Source: Mesonia sp008017825 (GTDB lineage Bacteria; Bacteroidota; Bacteroidia; Flavobacteriales; Flavobacteriaceae). Taken from it: 49,313 nucleotides of DNA. Positions 25,799 through 35,193 of this stretch are shown piece by piece. Numbering within the stretch: the first letter of the stretch is position 1; each line of letters begins with the position of its first letter. Below the pieces are notes generated by a model, which saw nothing but the letters and a program-made list of their open reading frames with translations, did not search any database and had not been told where the DNA came from. The position numbers were made by a program, and so were the translations under genes. Location of the stretch: NCBI RefSeq assembly GCF_008017825.1, contig NZ_VRLS01000084.1:1-49313 (forward strand), in the 5' to 3' direction.

Positions 25799-26413
25799 AT
25801 GCATGTAGCTATTGCCGGAAATATAGGAGCCGGAAAAACAACGCTGACCAAACTTTTGGCTAAACATTACAACTGGGAACCACAGTTTGAAGATGTTCTT
25901 GAAAACCCTTATTTGGAAGACTTCTACAACACCATGGAGCGTTGGGCTTTTAACCTTCAGGTATATTTTTTAAACTCTAGGTTTCGACAGGTATTAGAAA
26001 TCCGCGAAAGCGGCAAAAACATTATACAAGATCGTACGATATATGAAGACGCATTTATTTTTGCGCCTAATTTACACGCCATGGGTCTCATGACGAATAG
26101 GGATTTTAAAAACTATTCTTCTCTTTTTGATTTAATGGAAAGTGTTACCAGTGGTCCAGATTTATTAATATATTTAAGAAGTAGTATTCCTAATTTGGTC
26201 GCACAAATACACAAGCGAGGTAGAGATTATGAAAATACGATTTCTATTGATTATTTGAGCCGATTAAATGAACGTTATGAAGCTTGGATTGCTACTTACA
26301 ACAAAGGGAATTTGTTGATCATTGATGTAGATGACATCAATTTTGTAGATAACCCTGAAGATTTGGGAGAAATAATCAACAAGATTGATGCAGAAATTAA
26401 CGGATTATTTTAA
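25799..26413 (+). CDS. Deoxynucleoside kinase
   Basis: The 204-residue cytosolic kinase phosphorylates deoxynucleosides with ATP for salvage. Clear motifs are the P-loop GNIGAGKTTLTKLLA (residues 7-21), the substrate-site MERWAFNLQVYFLNSRF, the DRTIYED (ERS/DRS-type) motif, and the arginine-rich lid KRGRDYE. This is the dNK/deoxyadenosine-deoxyguanosine kinase fold; base preference cannot be assigned. It is 5 bp after the secreted unknown and 2 bp before the next gene, within the same-strand run. A nucleoside transporter at 38860-40542 could supply substrate. Confidence 0.93.
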   Translation: MHVAIAGNIGAGKTTLTKLLAKHYNWEPQFEDVLENPYLEDFYNTMERWAFNLQVYFLNSRFRQVLEIRESGKNIIQDRTIYEDAFIFAPNLHAMGLMTNRDFKNYSSLFDLMESVTSGPDLLIYLRSSIPNLVAQIHKRGRDYENTISIDYLSRLNERYEAWIATYNKGNLLIIDVDDINFVDNPEDLGEIINKIDAEINGLF

Positions 26414-26415
26414 AA

Positions 26416-27099
26416 ATGAAAAAGATGGAATCGACGAAATTAAAAAGACCGAAACACAAAGGGTCACCAAAATTATTTGACAATCCTATTTTAGAAAAGT
26501 TAACGCATACGCATATATCGTTACCCTTAATTATATTTTCGGTTATTGCAGCTGCGCTTATTTATTATGGTATTATTGAAAAAGGGTTTACAGCTCCTTC
26601 TATGATTTTATTATTTTTTGCGGGCTTGTTATTTTTTACCTTGATTGAATATATCATGCATCGCTATTTATATCATATCCCTGCAACTTCTGAACGTAAG
26701 AAGAAAATTTCTTACACCATGCACGGGGTACATCATGATTATCCTAAAGATAAGTCTAGACTGGCTATGCCTCCCTTACTAAGTTTAATTATCGCTACAG
26801 TATTTTTTATTATTTATCGAGCGATTTTAGGAGATTATGCATTTGGTTTTCTAGCAGGCTTTTTAGTAGGTTACGCTGCTTATCTAGCAGTACATTATTC
26901 GGTTCACGCTTTTAAAGTGCCTAATAATTTTCTAAAAATACTATGGCATCACCACAGTATTCACCATTACAGAGAATCGGACAGGGCATTTGGAGTTTCT
27001 TCTCCGTTTTGGGATGTAATTTTTAGAACTATGCCTAGAAAAGACGCTAAAAATAAACGTCAAAAAACCAATGTGTTTATTGATCCAGAAACGACCTAA
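26416..27099 (+). CDS. Fatty acid hydroxylase/sterol desaturase superfamily membrane protein
   Basis: The 227-residue di-iron membrane oxygenase-type protein has about four transmembrane helices and the superfamily histidine boxes: HRYLYH, HGVHHDYP, HYSVH and HHHSIHH. The box spacing and YAAYLAVHYSVHAFK resemble fatty acid 2-hydroxylase-like proteins. Likely role: hydroxylation of a lipid acyl chain in the inner membrane, consistent with the hydroxylated sphingo- and flexirubin-type lipids known in Bacteroidota, although the substrate is inferred only. It is the last gene of the run before a strong terminator. The start at 26416 is two bases after the kinase stop. Confidence 0.85.
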   Translation: MKKMESTKLKRPKHKGSPKLFDNPILEKLTHTHISLPLIIFSVIAAALIYYGIIEKGFTAPSMILLFFAGLLFFTLIEYIMHRYLYHIPATSERKKKISYTMHGVHHDYPKDKSRLAMPPLLSLIIATVFFIIYRAILGDYAFGFLAGFLVGYAAYLAVHYSVHAFKVPNNFLKILWHHHSIHHYRESDRAFGVSSPFWDVIFRTMPRKDAKNKRQKTNVFIDPETT

Positions 27100-27118
27100 A
27101 CAATTCTACATACAACAT

Positions 27119-27148
27119 AAAAAAGCGAGATTGATCTCGCTTTTTTTT
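27119..27148. terminator. Bidirectional terminator between convergent genes
   Basis: GCGAGA (27125-27130) pairs with TCTCGC (27135-27140) around TTGA. An A run precedes it and eight Ts follow, so it can end both the plus-strand run and the minus-strand App1-type gene. Confidence 0.9.
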
Positions 27149-28172
27149 ATTTTATAAATCCGTTTTCTCTAGCATGTACGATGGCTTCCTGAGAATCTTT
27201 CACCAACAAATAAGGAGTTTGATTATACCCGTGCATCATCTTTTCTACCAACTCTAATTTTTTTGCATTATTTATACTACGTAGATAGATAGCAAGCACC
27301 CTGCCAGGGAATTGGTTAGCGATCTCCTTGTAAATTTCACCATCTTTCTCTCCACTATCACCTATTAAAATAAAACTTAGCTTAGGATACATTTTAAAAA
27401 CATTCACTATCTCATGCTGTTTTTGTGGTTTTTTGCTTTGAGCTGTTTTTTTGCCAAAAAATGATTTGGAAAAGTCTCGGAGTAAAATAGGTCCTTTTGG
27501 AAAATTGTTATGTTTTAGAAACAATTCTAAATATCGGTATAAATTCCACGGACTGTGACTCACATAAAAAACAGGGTTTACCGCTTTCCCTGTCTTTCCT
27601 CGGTGTAATTTATGATAAAAATCTGCCGCCCCTTTTAGAGGAATTCTACTGCTTGCAGGTTTAAAAAAAGTATTAAATAAGACTCTTAATTTTAAAAAAG
27701 AGGCTACTCCAGTGTGTAATATGGTATCATCAATATCTGAAATTACTCCGTACTCAGCTTTTTCACTGGGAATTAAAATCTCTCCAGGAAATCTATTTTG
27801 AGAGGTAATTTTCTTTAAAATATCTACATCGTCGTAAGAAACTTCATAAGATAGCCAGCCTTCGTCATTACAAAATGTTCTTAAGCCTTTTGCGGGCTCA
27901 TCAATATTAAAGTAACCTCTGGTATCAGTTTTTACCTTATATACGTTAAGACTGGATAGTTTTAAATTTAGAGTGGTGTGTTTTATTTCATCGGTTTCAA
28001 AACGTTTCCAAGAATTAACTAACAGCTGGAACCAGTTATTTTTATTTAGATCTATAGACTCATCTTCTAAGGCTCTTCCTCTTGCATACAAATGTTTATC
28101 TGTACCGTAGGATTGAAAAGTAATTATCTGTAAAGGATCTTTTTTAAAAAGGTTAAAAAACATAAAATTCAA
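27147..28172 (-). CDS. App1-type phosphatase (DUF2183)
   Basis: The 341-residue protein has the HAD-like catalytic motif YGVISDIDDTILHTGV (DxDDT) at about residue 165, followed by VFYVSHSPWNLYRYLELF and ILIGDSGEKDGEIYKEI, all typical of the phosphatidate phosphatase App1 catalytic domain. An N-terminal beta-rich domain (about 1-150) precedes it. Yeast App1 dephosphorylates phosphatidate; bacterial members are largely uncharacterised, so lipid phosphatase activity is an inference. No signal peptide or membrane helix is evident. It lies 3 bp downstream of the DUF4010 membrane protein gene and is probably co-transcribed with it. Confidence 0.87.
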   Translation of the reverse strand: MNFMFFNLFKKDPLQIITFQSYGTDKHLYARGRALEDESIDLNKNNWFQLLVNSWKRFETDEIKHTTLNLKLSSLNVYKVKTDTRGYFNIDEPAKGLRTFCNDEGWLSYEVSYDDVDILKKITSQNRFPGEILIPSEKAEYGVISDIDDTILHTGVASFLKLRVLFNTFFKPASSRIPLKGAADFYHKLHRGKTGKAVNPVFYVSHSPWNLYRYLELFLKHNNFPKGPILLRDFSKSFFGKKTAQSKKPQKQHEIVNVFKMYPKLSFILIGDSGEKDGEIYKEIANQFPGRVLAIYLRSINNAKKLELVEKMMHGYNQTPYLLVKDSQEAIVHARENGFIK

Positions 28173-28175
28173 ATT

Positions 28176-29438
28176 TTAAAGATGCCAAGATGCTGGCCAA
28201 AGCCAAATTAAAAGTAATCCAAATGCTATAGAAAGTGACATCGCTATCAATATCCATTTGGTAAGTTTTTTGCTACCTAAAGCTATAGCAATGATCACCT
28301 TAAAAGCCAGATTTGAAATTACTGCTGTCATAATAAGTCGCCAGCCTAAAGCAGCATCAACTCCACCTCCAATCATTCGAGAAAGCGACAAGGTGATGGC
28401 ATCTTTGTTGGCCAGTCCCCCAATAATGGAAGCGATATACAAACCTTGATTTCCGAATTCTTTTTCCGTAAAGGCTACCACAAGTAATATAACCGAATAA
28501 ATGATTCCAAAGATTAAGGCACTTTTAAATTGCGCTGGATTTTTATGTTCTGGAAGTTCTTCATTTTTTGCTTCTTTATTGATGAAGTAGAACATCGCTA
28601 CACACAACAAACTCATAAATATAAAAAGCGCTATAAAAGGAAGTATAATTTCTCCGATTTTATGAGGGACAATTACCGCTATTTCTATTAAAACCCTAAT
28701 TAAGGAAACAGTTACTGCTACTAATACAACGAAGGCTGCTAATTTCTCTCCTGCTTTTTTTCCTTTGGTTATTCTGGCAAAGCTTACCGTGGTTGCCGTA
28801 CTACTTATAAGTCCGCCAAGGATACCATTAGAAATAAGTCCGGCTTTTTTGCCCAACCATTTATACACAAAATACCCAAAAACACTTATTCCTACAATAA
28901 GAGAAACCATTAACCATATATTTTTAGGGTTAAGGACATCTAGCGGTCCGTAAGTTTCGTCTGGAAGAATAGGCAAAATAACAAGGGTAATTCCCACAAA
29001 CGTCATAATAGCCGATAAGTCTTTATCTTTCAATTTCTCTATAAATCCGTGCAAGTGTTCTTTTACATAGAGAAGAATGGCTAAAAGTCCGCCTATCATC
29101 ACCCCAATAATTTGGCTCCCTACCACAAGATATGCCCCCACAGCAAACATGATAAGAGCAGCAACCTCGGTAGTTTGCCCCATATTTTCACCAGGAGTTT
29201 GTTTTAACTTTACCACATTAGCCATTACCAATAAAGATGTTATGGCTAAAGCTAGCACGGGTAATAAATAAGGGTTATTAAACTCTATACTTAAAAAACC
29301 TGTAAGCGTACCCAAAATGGTAATTAGGGTAAATGTCCTTACCCCAGCCATTTTATTATTGGTGGTTTCGCGTTGCATCCCTACCAACATTCCCAACCCA
29401 AATGAGATCCCTAAGGTTATAACGTCATCGTAGTTCAT
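28176..29438 (-). CDS. MgtC/SapB-DUF4010 family membrane protein
   Basis: The 420-residue polytopic membrane protein has an N-terminal MgtC/SapB-like domain (ISFGLGMLVGMQRE...MAGVRTFTLITILGTLTG) followed by a DUF4010 domain with many helices (e.g. NGILGGLISSTATTVSFAR and GGLANKDAITLSLSRM). Function is unknown; magnesium or ion-related roles are suggested for relatives only. Start: the ATG at 29438 gives MNYDDVITLGISFGLGML, the usual family opening. A longer frame to 29531 would read back through the hppA terminator hairpin and is rejected. The gene probably has its own promoter between 29439 and 29471, although no clean TAnnTTTG was found. Confidence 0.85.
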   Translation of the reverse strand: MNYDDVITLGISFGLGMLVGMQRETTNNKMAGVRTFTLITILGTLTGFLSIEFNNPYLLPVLALAITSLLVMANVVKLKQTPGENMGQTTEVAALIMFAVGAYLVVGSQIIGVMIGGLLAILLYVKEHLHGFIEKLKDKDLSAIMTFVGITLVILPILPDETYGPLDVLNPKNIWLMVSLIVGISVFGYFVYKWLGKKAGLISNGILGGLISSTATTVSFARITKGKKAGEKLAAFVVLVAVTVSLIRVLIEIAVIVPHKIGEIILPFIALFIFMSLLCVAMFYFINKEAKNEELPEHKNPAQFKSALIFGIIYSVILLVVAFTEKEFGNQGLYIASIIGGLANKDAITLSLSRMIGGGVDAALGWRLIMTAVISNLAFKVIIAIALGSKKLTKWILIAMSLSIAFGLLLIWLWPASWHL

Positions 29439-29471
29439 ATAGATTTTATCGTTTGACCACACTATAATAGC

Positions 29472-29501
29472 AAAAACTCCGACATAAAAGTCGGAGTTTA
29501 T
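29472..29501 (-). terminator. Terminator of hppA
   Basis: AAACTCCGAC (29474-29483) pairs with GTCGGAGTTT (29490-29499), and read on the minus strand the stem runs into TTTTTGC. It separates the membrane pyrophosphatase gene from the DUF4010 gene. Confidence 0.8.
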
Positions 29502-29552
29502 AACATTTTTAACTTGATGAAGATGCCTCAAGTTTTTTAAACATTATCTATT

Positions 29553-31865
29553 TTATTCCTTTTTATTCTGAAAAACAACTTCCTCATTTTTTGTGATTTC
29601 GTAAGTTGAGGTTGCTGAATTTTCATTCTTTGAAACACCTTCCTTGTTCACCATTTCTTTTTGAACGATTGTAGATTCATTTTTATCGAGAGCTACTCCC
29701 ACCTCAATGTCATTAGAATGATTTCCTAAAATAGGAGCAATGACCAAACCGACTAAACACGTAAGCTTAATTAAAATATTCATAGACGGACCTGAGGTAT
29801 CTTTAAAAGGATCTCCTACCGTATCACCAGTGACTGCAGCTTTATGCGCATCGCTTCCCTTGTAAGTCATCTGACCGTTAATTTCTACTCCAGCCTCAAA
29901 AGATTTTTTGGCATTATCCCAGGCTCCCCCAGCATTGTTTTGAAAAATAGCCCACATCACACCACTTACACAAACTCCAGCCATATATCCACCAAGTGGC
30001 TCAGCTCCAAATATAAGTCCGACGATGATCGGTGAAATGATAGTTATTAATCCTGGCAAAATCATTTCGCGTAAAGCAGCTTTGGTAGAAATATCTACGC
30101 ATTTCGCATATTCTGGCGTGGCGGTTCCTTCCATAATTCCGGGAATCTCTTTAAACTGACGTCTTACTTCCTGCACCATTTCCATGGCTGCCTTTCCTAC
30201 AGATTCCATCGCTAAAGCGGAAAAAATTACAGGAATCATCCCTCCTACGAAAAGGGCGGCAAGTACATCGGCTTTAAAAATATTGATACCATCAATTCCT
30301 GTAAACGTTACATAGGCTGCAAACAAGGCTAAAGCTGTTAATGCCGCTGAAGCAATAGCAAACCCTTTTCCTACAGCAGCTGTGGTATTTCCAACAGAAT
30401 CTAAAATATCGGTACGTTCGCGAACCTCATCGGGTAGTTCGCTCATTTCAGCCACTCCACCTGCATTATCTGCAATAGGTCCGAAGGCATCAATCGCCAA
30501 TTGCATAGCTGTAGTAGCCATCATCGCCGAAGCCGCTAATGCCACTCCGTAAAATCCTGCAAATTCGTAAGAACCATAAATCGCTGCCGCAAATAATAAC
30601 ACCGATAAAAAAGTAGATTTCATTCCTACAGCCAAACCTGCAATAATATTGGTAGCCGCACCTGTAGAGCTATTTTTCACAATATTTAATACTGGTTTTT
30701 TCCCTAGACTCGTGTAATGCGCAGTCACCACCGAAATTAATGCTCCTACCGCCAAACCTATTACCGCAGCCCAAAACACATTTATAGAAGGTATTTCTTT
30801 AATCCCTTCCCCAAAAAATTGCATTTCCATTGTTTGTGGAAGCATCCATTCAATTAAAAACCAACTTGCGATTAAGGTGAGAAATATAGCTACCCAATTT
30901 CCCCTATCTAATGCAGCTTGTACTTTATTTTCTTTGGCATCGTTAGACTTTATACTTACTAAAAAGGTTCCTATAATTGACGCCAAAATTCCTACTCCCG
31001 CTATTACCAACGGAAGCAAAATAGGCCCCATATTATTAAATGCATCAGTAAACAGGGTATCTCCAGACATATCTCTTATCAAATAATTTCCCAATACCAT
31101 CGCCGCTAAAACTGTCGCTACGTAACTTCCAAATAAATCGGCTCCCATTCCCGCAACATCACCTACATTATCTCCTACGTTATCTGCAATTGTTGCAGGA
31201 TTTCTAGGATCATCTTCCGGGATACCAGCCTCTACTTTTCCCACCAAATCGGCTCCTACATCGGCAGCTTTGGTATAAATCCCTCCTCCTACACGAGCAA
31301 ATAACGCAATTGATTCCGCGCCAAGCGAAAATCCCGCTAAGGTTTCTAACACGATCGTCATATCTGTATAAAATGTACCTGTATCGGTAATAAACTGATT
31401 GAGGAATAAAAGAAATAATAGGCTTAAACCTAGTACCGCTAAGCCGGCAACACCTAACCCCATCACCGTTCCTCCACTAAAAGATATTTTTAATGCTTTA
31501 GGCAAACTTGTTTTTGCAGCTTCGGCGGTTCGGGCATTTGCTTCGGTAGCGATTCGCATACCTATATTTCCCGCTAAGGCAGAAAATACAGCTCCGATAA
31601 TAAAAGCAGGGATGATCATCCAACTCGTAGATTCGACCGCATAAGAAACTCCGTAAAGTGCAATGGAAGCAAGAACGACAAAAATGAGTAATAAGCGGTA
31701 CTCTGCATTTAAAAAAGCGAGTGCTCCTTCTTTAATACTTTTTGAAATGGATTGCATTCGTTCACTTCCAGCAGATTGTTTTTTAACCCAATTTGCTTTT
31801 ACAATCATAAAGATGATACCCAAAATAGCTAAAGCTATGGGTAAGAAAATAATATTTGACTCCAT
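29553..31865 (-). CDS. hppA: K+-dependent membrane-bound pyrophosphatase (Na+/H+ pump)
   Basis: The 770-residue inner-membrane pump of about 16 helices hydrolyses pyrophosphate to drive Na+ and/or H+ export. Family motifs are intact: ADVGADLVGKVEAGIPEDDPRN (the DX7KXE motif), NVGDNVGDVAGMGADL, and GNTTAAVGKGFAIASAALTA. Alanine at the position after GNTTA (lysine in K+-independent enzymes) marks the K+-dependent class, usually Na+-pumping. A hydrophilic C-terminal extension of about 50 residues rich in Glu, Lys, Asn and Ser follows the last helix (after LGNHSND); it is not part of the catalytic core and its role is unknown. The gene stands alone between terminators, just downstream of soluble ppa. 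Confidence 0.95.
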   Translation of the reverse strand: MESNIIFLPIALAILGIIFMIVKANWVKKQSAGSERMQSISKSIKEGALAFLNAEYRLLLIFVVLASIALYGVSYAVESTSWMIIPAFIIGAVFSALAGNIGMRIATEANARTAEAAKTSLPKALKISFSGGTVMGLGVAGLAVLGLSLLFLLFLNQFITDTGTFYTDMTIVLETLAGFSLGAESIALFARVGGGIYTKAADVGADLVGKVEAGIPEDDPRNPATIADNVGDNVGDVAGMGADLFGSYVATVLAAMVLGNYLIRDMSGDTLFTDAFNNMGPILLPLVIAGVGILASIIGTFLVSIKSNDAKENKVQAALDRGNWVAIFLTLIASWFLIEWMLPQTMEMQFFGEGIKEIPSINVFWAAVIGLAVGALISVVTAHYTSLGKKPVLNIVKNSSTGAATNIIAGLAVGMKSTFLSVLLFAAAIYGSYEFAGFYGVALAASAMMATTAMQLAIDAFGPIADNAGGVAEMSELPDEVRERTDILDSVGNTTAAVGKGFAIASAALTALALFAAYVTFTGIDGINIFKADVLAALFVGGMIPVIFSALAMESVGKAAMEMVQEVRRQFKEIPGIMEGTATPEYAKCVDISTKAALREMILPGLITIISPIIVGLIFGAEPLGGYMAGVCVSGVMWAIFQNNAGGAWDNAKKSFEAGVEINGQMTYKGSDAHKAAVTGDTVGDPFKDTSGPSMNILIKLTCLVGLVIAPILGNHSNDIEVGVALDKNESTIVQKEMVNKEGVSKNENSATSTYEITKNEEVVFQNKKE

Positions 31866-32020
31866 ATAAAGATTGTTTAAATTCTGTTAAATCTAAACTT
31901 TATATGTGAAATTTCAATGTAATTACTAATGATTTTTACTTATAAGCAATTAATACACATCAAAAACAAACTTCTACTATCAAATTAATAACCCGACCTA
32001 AACAATTTAATTTAAAAGCA

Positions 32021-32049
32021 AAAAAAAAGCAACACTTTAAAAGTGTTGC
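32021..32049 (-). terminator. Terminator of ppa
   Basis: GCAACACT (32029-32036) pairs with AGTGTTGC (32042-32049), and on the minus strand the stem is followed by eight Ts. It lies 28 bases after the ppa stop. Confidence 0.88.
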
Positions 32050-32076
32050 TTTATATATAACTGTGGACCAAATAAA

Positions 32077-32586
32077 TTATTTGATACTTACTTCTTCTCT
32101 TGGGATATCGCTATCTTCGTATCTTTTGATACATTGGTTAACGATGTCTTTTGCTTCTTTAGCATCTCCCCATCCACCAACATCAACTTTCTTTTCTTCT
32201 AAGTCTTTATATACTTGAAAGAAATGCTCGATTTCTTTAATACGGTGTGGGTTTAACTCGTTTAAATCGTTATATCTATTCCATATTGGATCGCTAACAG
32301 GAACACAGATAATTTTTTCATCTGGACCTTTTTCATCGGCCATATGAAAAACTCCAATTGGTTTAACCTCTATTACACAACCAGGAAAAGTAGGTTCTGT
32401 TACCAATACCAATACATCTAAAGGATCCCCATCTAAAGCTAAAGTTTCTGGAACAAAACCGTAGTCTGCAGGATACATCATTGAAGAAAAAATCATTCTA
32501 TCGTAACGAATCTTTTTGAACTCAAAATCGTATTCGTATTTATTTCTACTTCCTTTAGGAATTTCTACTAAAACATCAAATGTCAT
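32077..32586 (-). CDS. ppa: Soluble inorganic pyrophosphatase (family I)
   Basis: The 169-residue cytosolic Mg2+-dependent enzyme splits pyrophosphate to phosphate. The active-site signature DGDPLDVLVL is present, with EIPKGSRNKYEYD near the N terminus, YPADYGFVPETLALD, and the catalytic KVDVGGWGD/KEAKD region. The length is normal for prokaryotic family I. It has its own TAAATTTG promoter and terminator. It sits upstream of the membrane pyrophosphatase on the same strand but is separated by a terminator, so the two pyrophosphatases are probably controlled separately while competing for the same substrate. Confidence 0.96.
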   Translation of the reverse strand: MTFDVLVEIPKGSRNKYEYDFEFKKIRYDRMIFSSMMYPADYGFVPETLALDGDPLDVLVLVTEPTFPGCVIEVKPIGVFHMADEKGPDEKIICVPVSDPIWNRYNDLNELNPHRIKEIEHFFQVYKDLEEKKVDVGGWGDAKEAKDIVNQCIKRYEDSDIPREEVSIK

Positions 32587-32626
32587 TATACTTATTGTAT
32601 TAATTATTTCTCAAAAAACAAGATTG

Positions 32627-32634
32627 CAAATTTA
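32627..32634 (-). promoter_or_regulatory. ppa promoter, -7 element TAAATTTG
   Basis: On the minus strand this reads TAAATTTG, a perfect TAnnTTTG, 40 bases before the ppa start and within the gap after the DUF5686 gene. No clear -33 partner was found. Confidence 0.55.
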
Positions 32635-32662
32635 ATAAATATCCTTGAATGAGCACTTTATT

Positions 32663-35158
32663 TTAGAAATAAAATCCGAATGAGCCAGTTACTCCAAAAC
32701 TTCTTGCTCCTGGATTGTCAAAATAGTTTCCACGAAAGTGAGCATCTATACGAAATACTTTAAAGATATTGCCTACTCCCACACTATAAGACCAGTAAAC
32801 TTGTTCACTTGGAGCGAATAAAACGGGATTGGAAGTAGAGGCATTTAATAACTGATTTTCTTCAGAAATATCACCAATTACTCCGCGAATAGAAACAATT
32901 TCTCTTAAATTCCAGTCTCTTACAATGGGAATTCTACTAAAAAACCTTCCGTTGAAGTTATGTTCTATATGCAAACTGGTGTAAGAATCGGTCACAAATT
33001 CATAAAAATCTAATAAAGGAAAGGTTCCGAAAATGGAAAATAAGGTTTGGTTTCCCGGCACGACATTCAGTAAACCTAAAGGTACTTCTCCAAAGGTTTT
33101 CCCAGCTTCAAAGGTTGAAGTTAGTTTACCAAAACCTCCTACTTGCCAAGGTTGTCTGTAGAAAAATTGTACTCGTTTATAATCAAAGTCACTATCGATA
33201 AGATCTTTAACACCTAGGGAATAATTAAAGAAAAGACGAGCAAAATCACCGTCGTTTATAATTGTTCTATCTACTCCGTAGCCTGAGGTTTTTCTTCCAG
33301 GAGAATAACTTAAGATGGTAGAGATCTCGGTTTGAGTAATCTCGTTAGTGGTTTGTGTTCTTGCTTCATCTGTAAAATAAGCTAAGCTAAACTGATCTGA
33401 AGCCGATTTAAGCGTACGATGAGACCCTCCTATTCTTATATTAAAATTTTTAAGAGGCTCTAATTCAAAAGAAACGGTAGATAAATTAATATCGGTTAGA
33501 CTGGTATTAGAGCCCACCGTTATTAAAGAAGATGATGCAAGACTTCTTCCCAACACATCATTGGTATTGGTTAAACTTGCTCCTAATTGCTCTATGTCCC
33601 TGCGGTTTCCCCCTGAAACAATGAGTCGCGATCTTCTATCTAAAAGCCATTTTCCTGCGATACCATATTTAAATTTATCGTCTTTAAAACCATATGCGGT
33701 ATAACCTTCAATACGCCAAGGATCATTTCTGCTAAAATAGGTTCTTCCTCCCATTCTCACCCTAATACCTTCTACATCATTATAACCGAAGGTTGAGAAT
33801 ATGGGTCCGAAATCAAAATTATCAAACTCTATATAACCTGATGCTAGTACACTTCCTATATTATACAATCGTTTAAAAGCTTTTACTGTTTTTAAAGTGT
33901 CGAGCATGGTATACACCTGCTTCTCATCTTTATTTAAACCTTCTAATCTATTGTTATCCCAAAAGGTACTGTCTCGATCATATACATACTCCTGATAAGG
34001 GTCTGCCCTTTCCTTATAGAATGCCGAGCCTTTTTCTATATCAAATTTATAATCGTCGTAAAGAGTGGTTCTCTTACCGTACACTCCGCGAGATTCTTGC
34101 TTTTTATTAAAAGCAAAATCAGACATAAAATGATCTCTTGTAATTAAGAACACAGAGTCATTTAAAACTTTAAAATCTTGCTCTATATAGATTTCTTTTA
34201 CCCAGTTTATATTAGCGCTTTTAGTAACCTGAAGTTTAATATTCTTAATAGCCCACGTAGTATCGTTTACCCAAAAGTCCCCTTTAAACGTAAGTTCATT
34301 TTTACGCCTTGGATAATAGACAATTTTGTAACACCATTTGTTATCGATAAAAGTACTATCTGCCAGCACATAATTATAATTATCTACTCCTGTTGTACTT
34401 AACGGACTTACAAAGCTTTTATCGAAAAATTTCAAGTAATTATCATATACATTATAGTCGGCATACAAGTCTTTAATAAAAGCAATAAGGGTTTGATTAT
34501 CACTAAAACCTGAGTTTTTATTCCCTAGAAGTACTTCTTTCTCTTCATTAAGGTTATTATCTCCATATACCTTATAAACAGCTTCATTTATAAAAATAGG
34601 CAGGTATGTTTTTCCGGTAACAGTATTGGTATCGGTCTGATCGAATATAAATTCCATCCCATTAAAAATTCTACTATTTACTAGAGAACTATCAATGGTA
34701 TTTAAATCAAATTCTTGTTTTTCGTATTTTTTAAATTGGTATTGATCAAATTTTTTGACCCCGTTTTCTCGTCTATTTTCCCAGATTTTTTTTAAAATAT
34801 CTATCGCAGGGTTATTTTTTTTAGAAGTTTTTCCTTGATAAATAACGACTTCAGATAAGGCACTCTCCTCCTCTTCTAAAATAATTTCCATTTTATAAGT
34901 AGTTGAACTTTCTAAATCGATCGTTTTAGATTTAAAACCAATGAATGAAAATACAACGCTTTTGTAGGATTTATCTGACTGTATATAGTAACTACCATCG
35001 TCGTTCGTAATCGTACCTTCCGATGAATTAGAAAATACTACGTTAACAAAAGGGATGGGATCACCATTAGTGTCTTTTACGTAACCTCCAATTTTGGTTT
35101 GTGCATAACCAATAGAGCCGAGAAATAATAGTGTAAGAAGTAAAAAGTTAAATTTCAT
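32663..35158 (-). CDS. DUF5686 / carboxypeptidase-regulatory-like outer-membrane protein
   Basis: The 831-residue protein has a signal peptide (1-19, FLGSIGYAQ) and an N-terminal carboxypeptidase-regulatory-like domain (about 21-110, TKIGGYVKDTNGDPIPFVNVVF). A conserved DUF5686 segment follows (NNPAIDILKKIWENRRENG...YQFKKYEKQEFDLN). The long C-terminal barrel-like half ends GVTGSFGFYF, with a terminal phenylalanine typical of outer-membrane proteins. Function is unknown; it is widespread in Bacteroidota. It is not preceded by a TonB plug motif, so it is not a standard receptor. It lies downstream of pdhB, separated by a terminator within which a promoter-like TATATTTG is found. Confidence 0.87.
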   Translation of the reverse strand: MKFNFLLLTLLFLGSIGYAQTKIGGYVKDTNGDPIPFVNVVFSNSSEGTITNDDGSYYIQSDKSYKSVVFSFIGFKSKTIDLESSTTYKMEIILEEEESALSEVVIYQGKTSKKNNPAIDILKKIWENRRENGVKKFDQYQFKKYEKQEFDLNTIDSSLVNSRIFNGMEFIFDQTDTNTVTGKTYLPIFINEAVYKVYGDNNLNEEKEVLLGNKNSGFSDNQTLIAFIKDLYADYNVYDNYLKFFDKSFVSPLSTTGVDNYNYVLADSTFIDNKWCYKIVYYPRRKNELTFKGDFWVNDTTWAIKNIKLQVTKSANINWVKEIYIEQDFKVLNDSVFLITRDHFMSDFAFNKKQESRGVYGKRTTLYDDYKFDIEKGSAFYKERADPYQEYVYDRDSTFWDNNRLEGLNKDEKQVYTMLDTLKTVKAFKRLYNIGSVLASGYIEFDNFDFGPIFSTFGYNDVEGIRVRMGGRTYFSRNDPWRIEGYTAYGFKDDKFKYGIAGKWLLDRRSRLIVSGGNRRDIEQLGASLTNTNDVLGRSLASSSLITVGSNTSLTDINLSTVSFELEPLKNFNIRIGGSHRTLKSASDQFSLAYFTDEARTQTTNEITQTEISTILSYSPGRKTSGYGVDRTIINDGDFARLFFNYSLGVKDLIDSDFDYKRVQFFYRQPWQVGGFGKLTSTFEAGKTFGEVPLGLLNVVPGNQTLFSIFGTFPLLDFYEFVTDSYTSLHIEHNFNGRFFSRIPIVRDWNLREIVSIRGVIGDISEENQLLNASTSNPVLFAPSEQVYWSYSVGVGNIFKVFRIDAHFRGNYFDNPGARSFGVTGSFGFYF

Positions 35159-35162
35159 AAAT

Positions 35163-35193
35163 AAAAAAAGCCTTATCTAAAATGATAAGGCTT
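35163..35193 (-). terminator. Terminator of pdhB
   Basis: AAGCCTTATC (35168-35177) pairs with GATAAGGCTT (35184-35193); on the minus strand the stem is followed by seven Ts. It also lies in the 5' leader region of the DUF5686 gene. Confidence 0.85.

Noticed and set aside
29439..29531. Upstream extension of the DUF4010 protein
   Set aside because: It would translate through the hppA terminator hairpin and adds sequence unlike the family; the ATG at 29438 fits.
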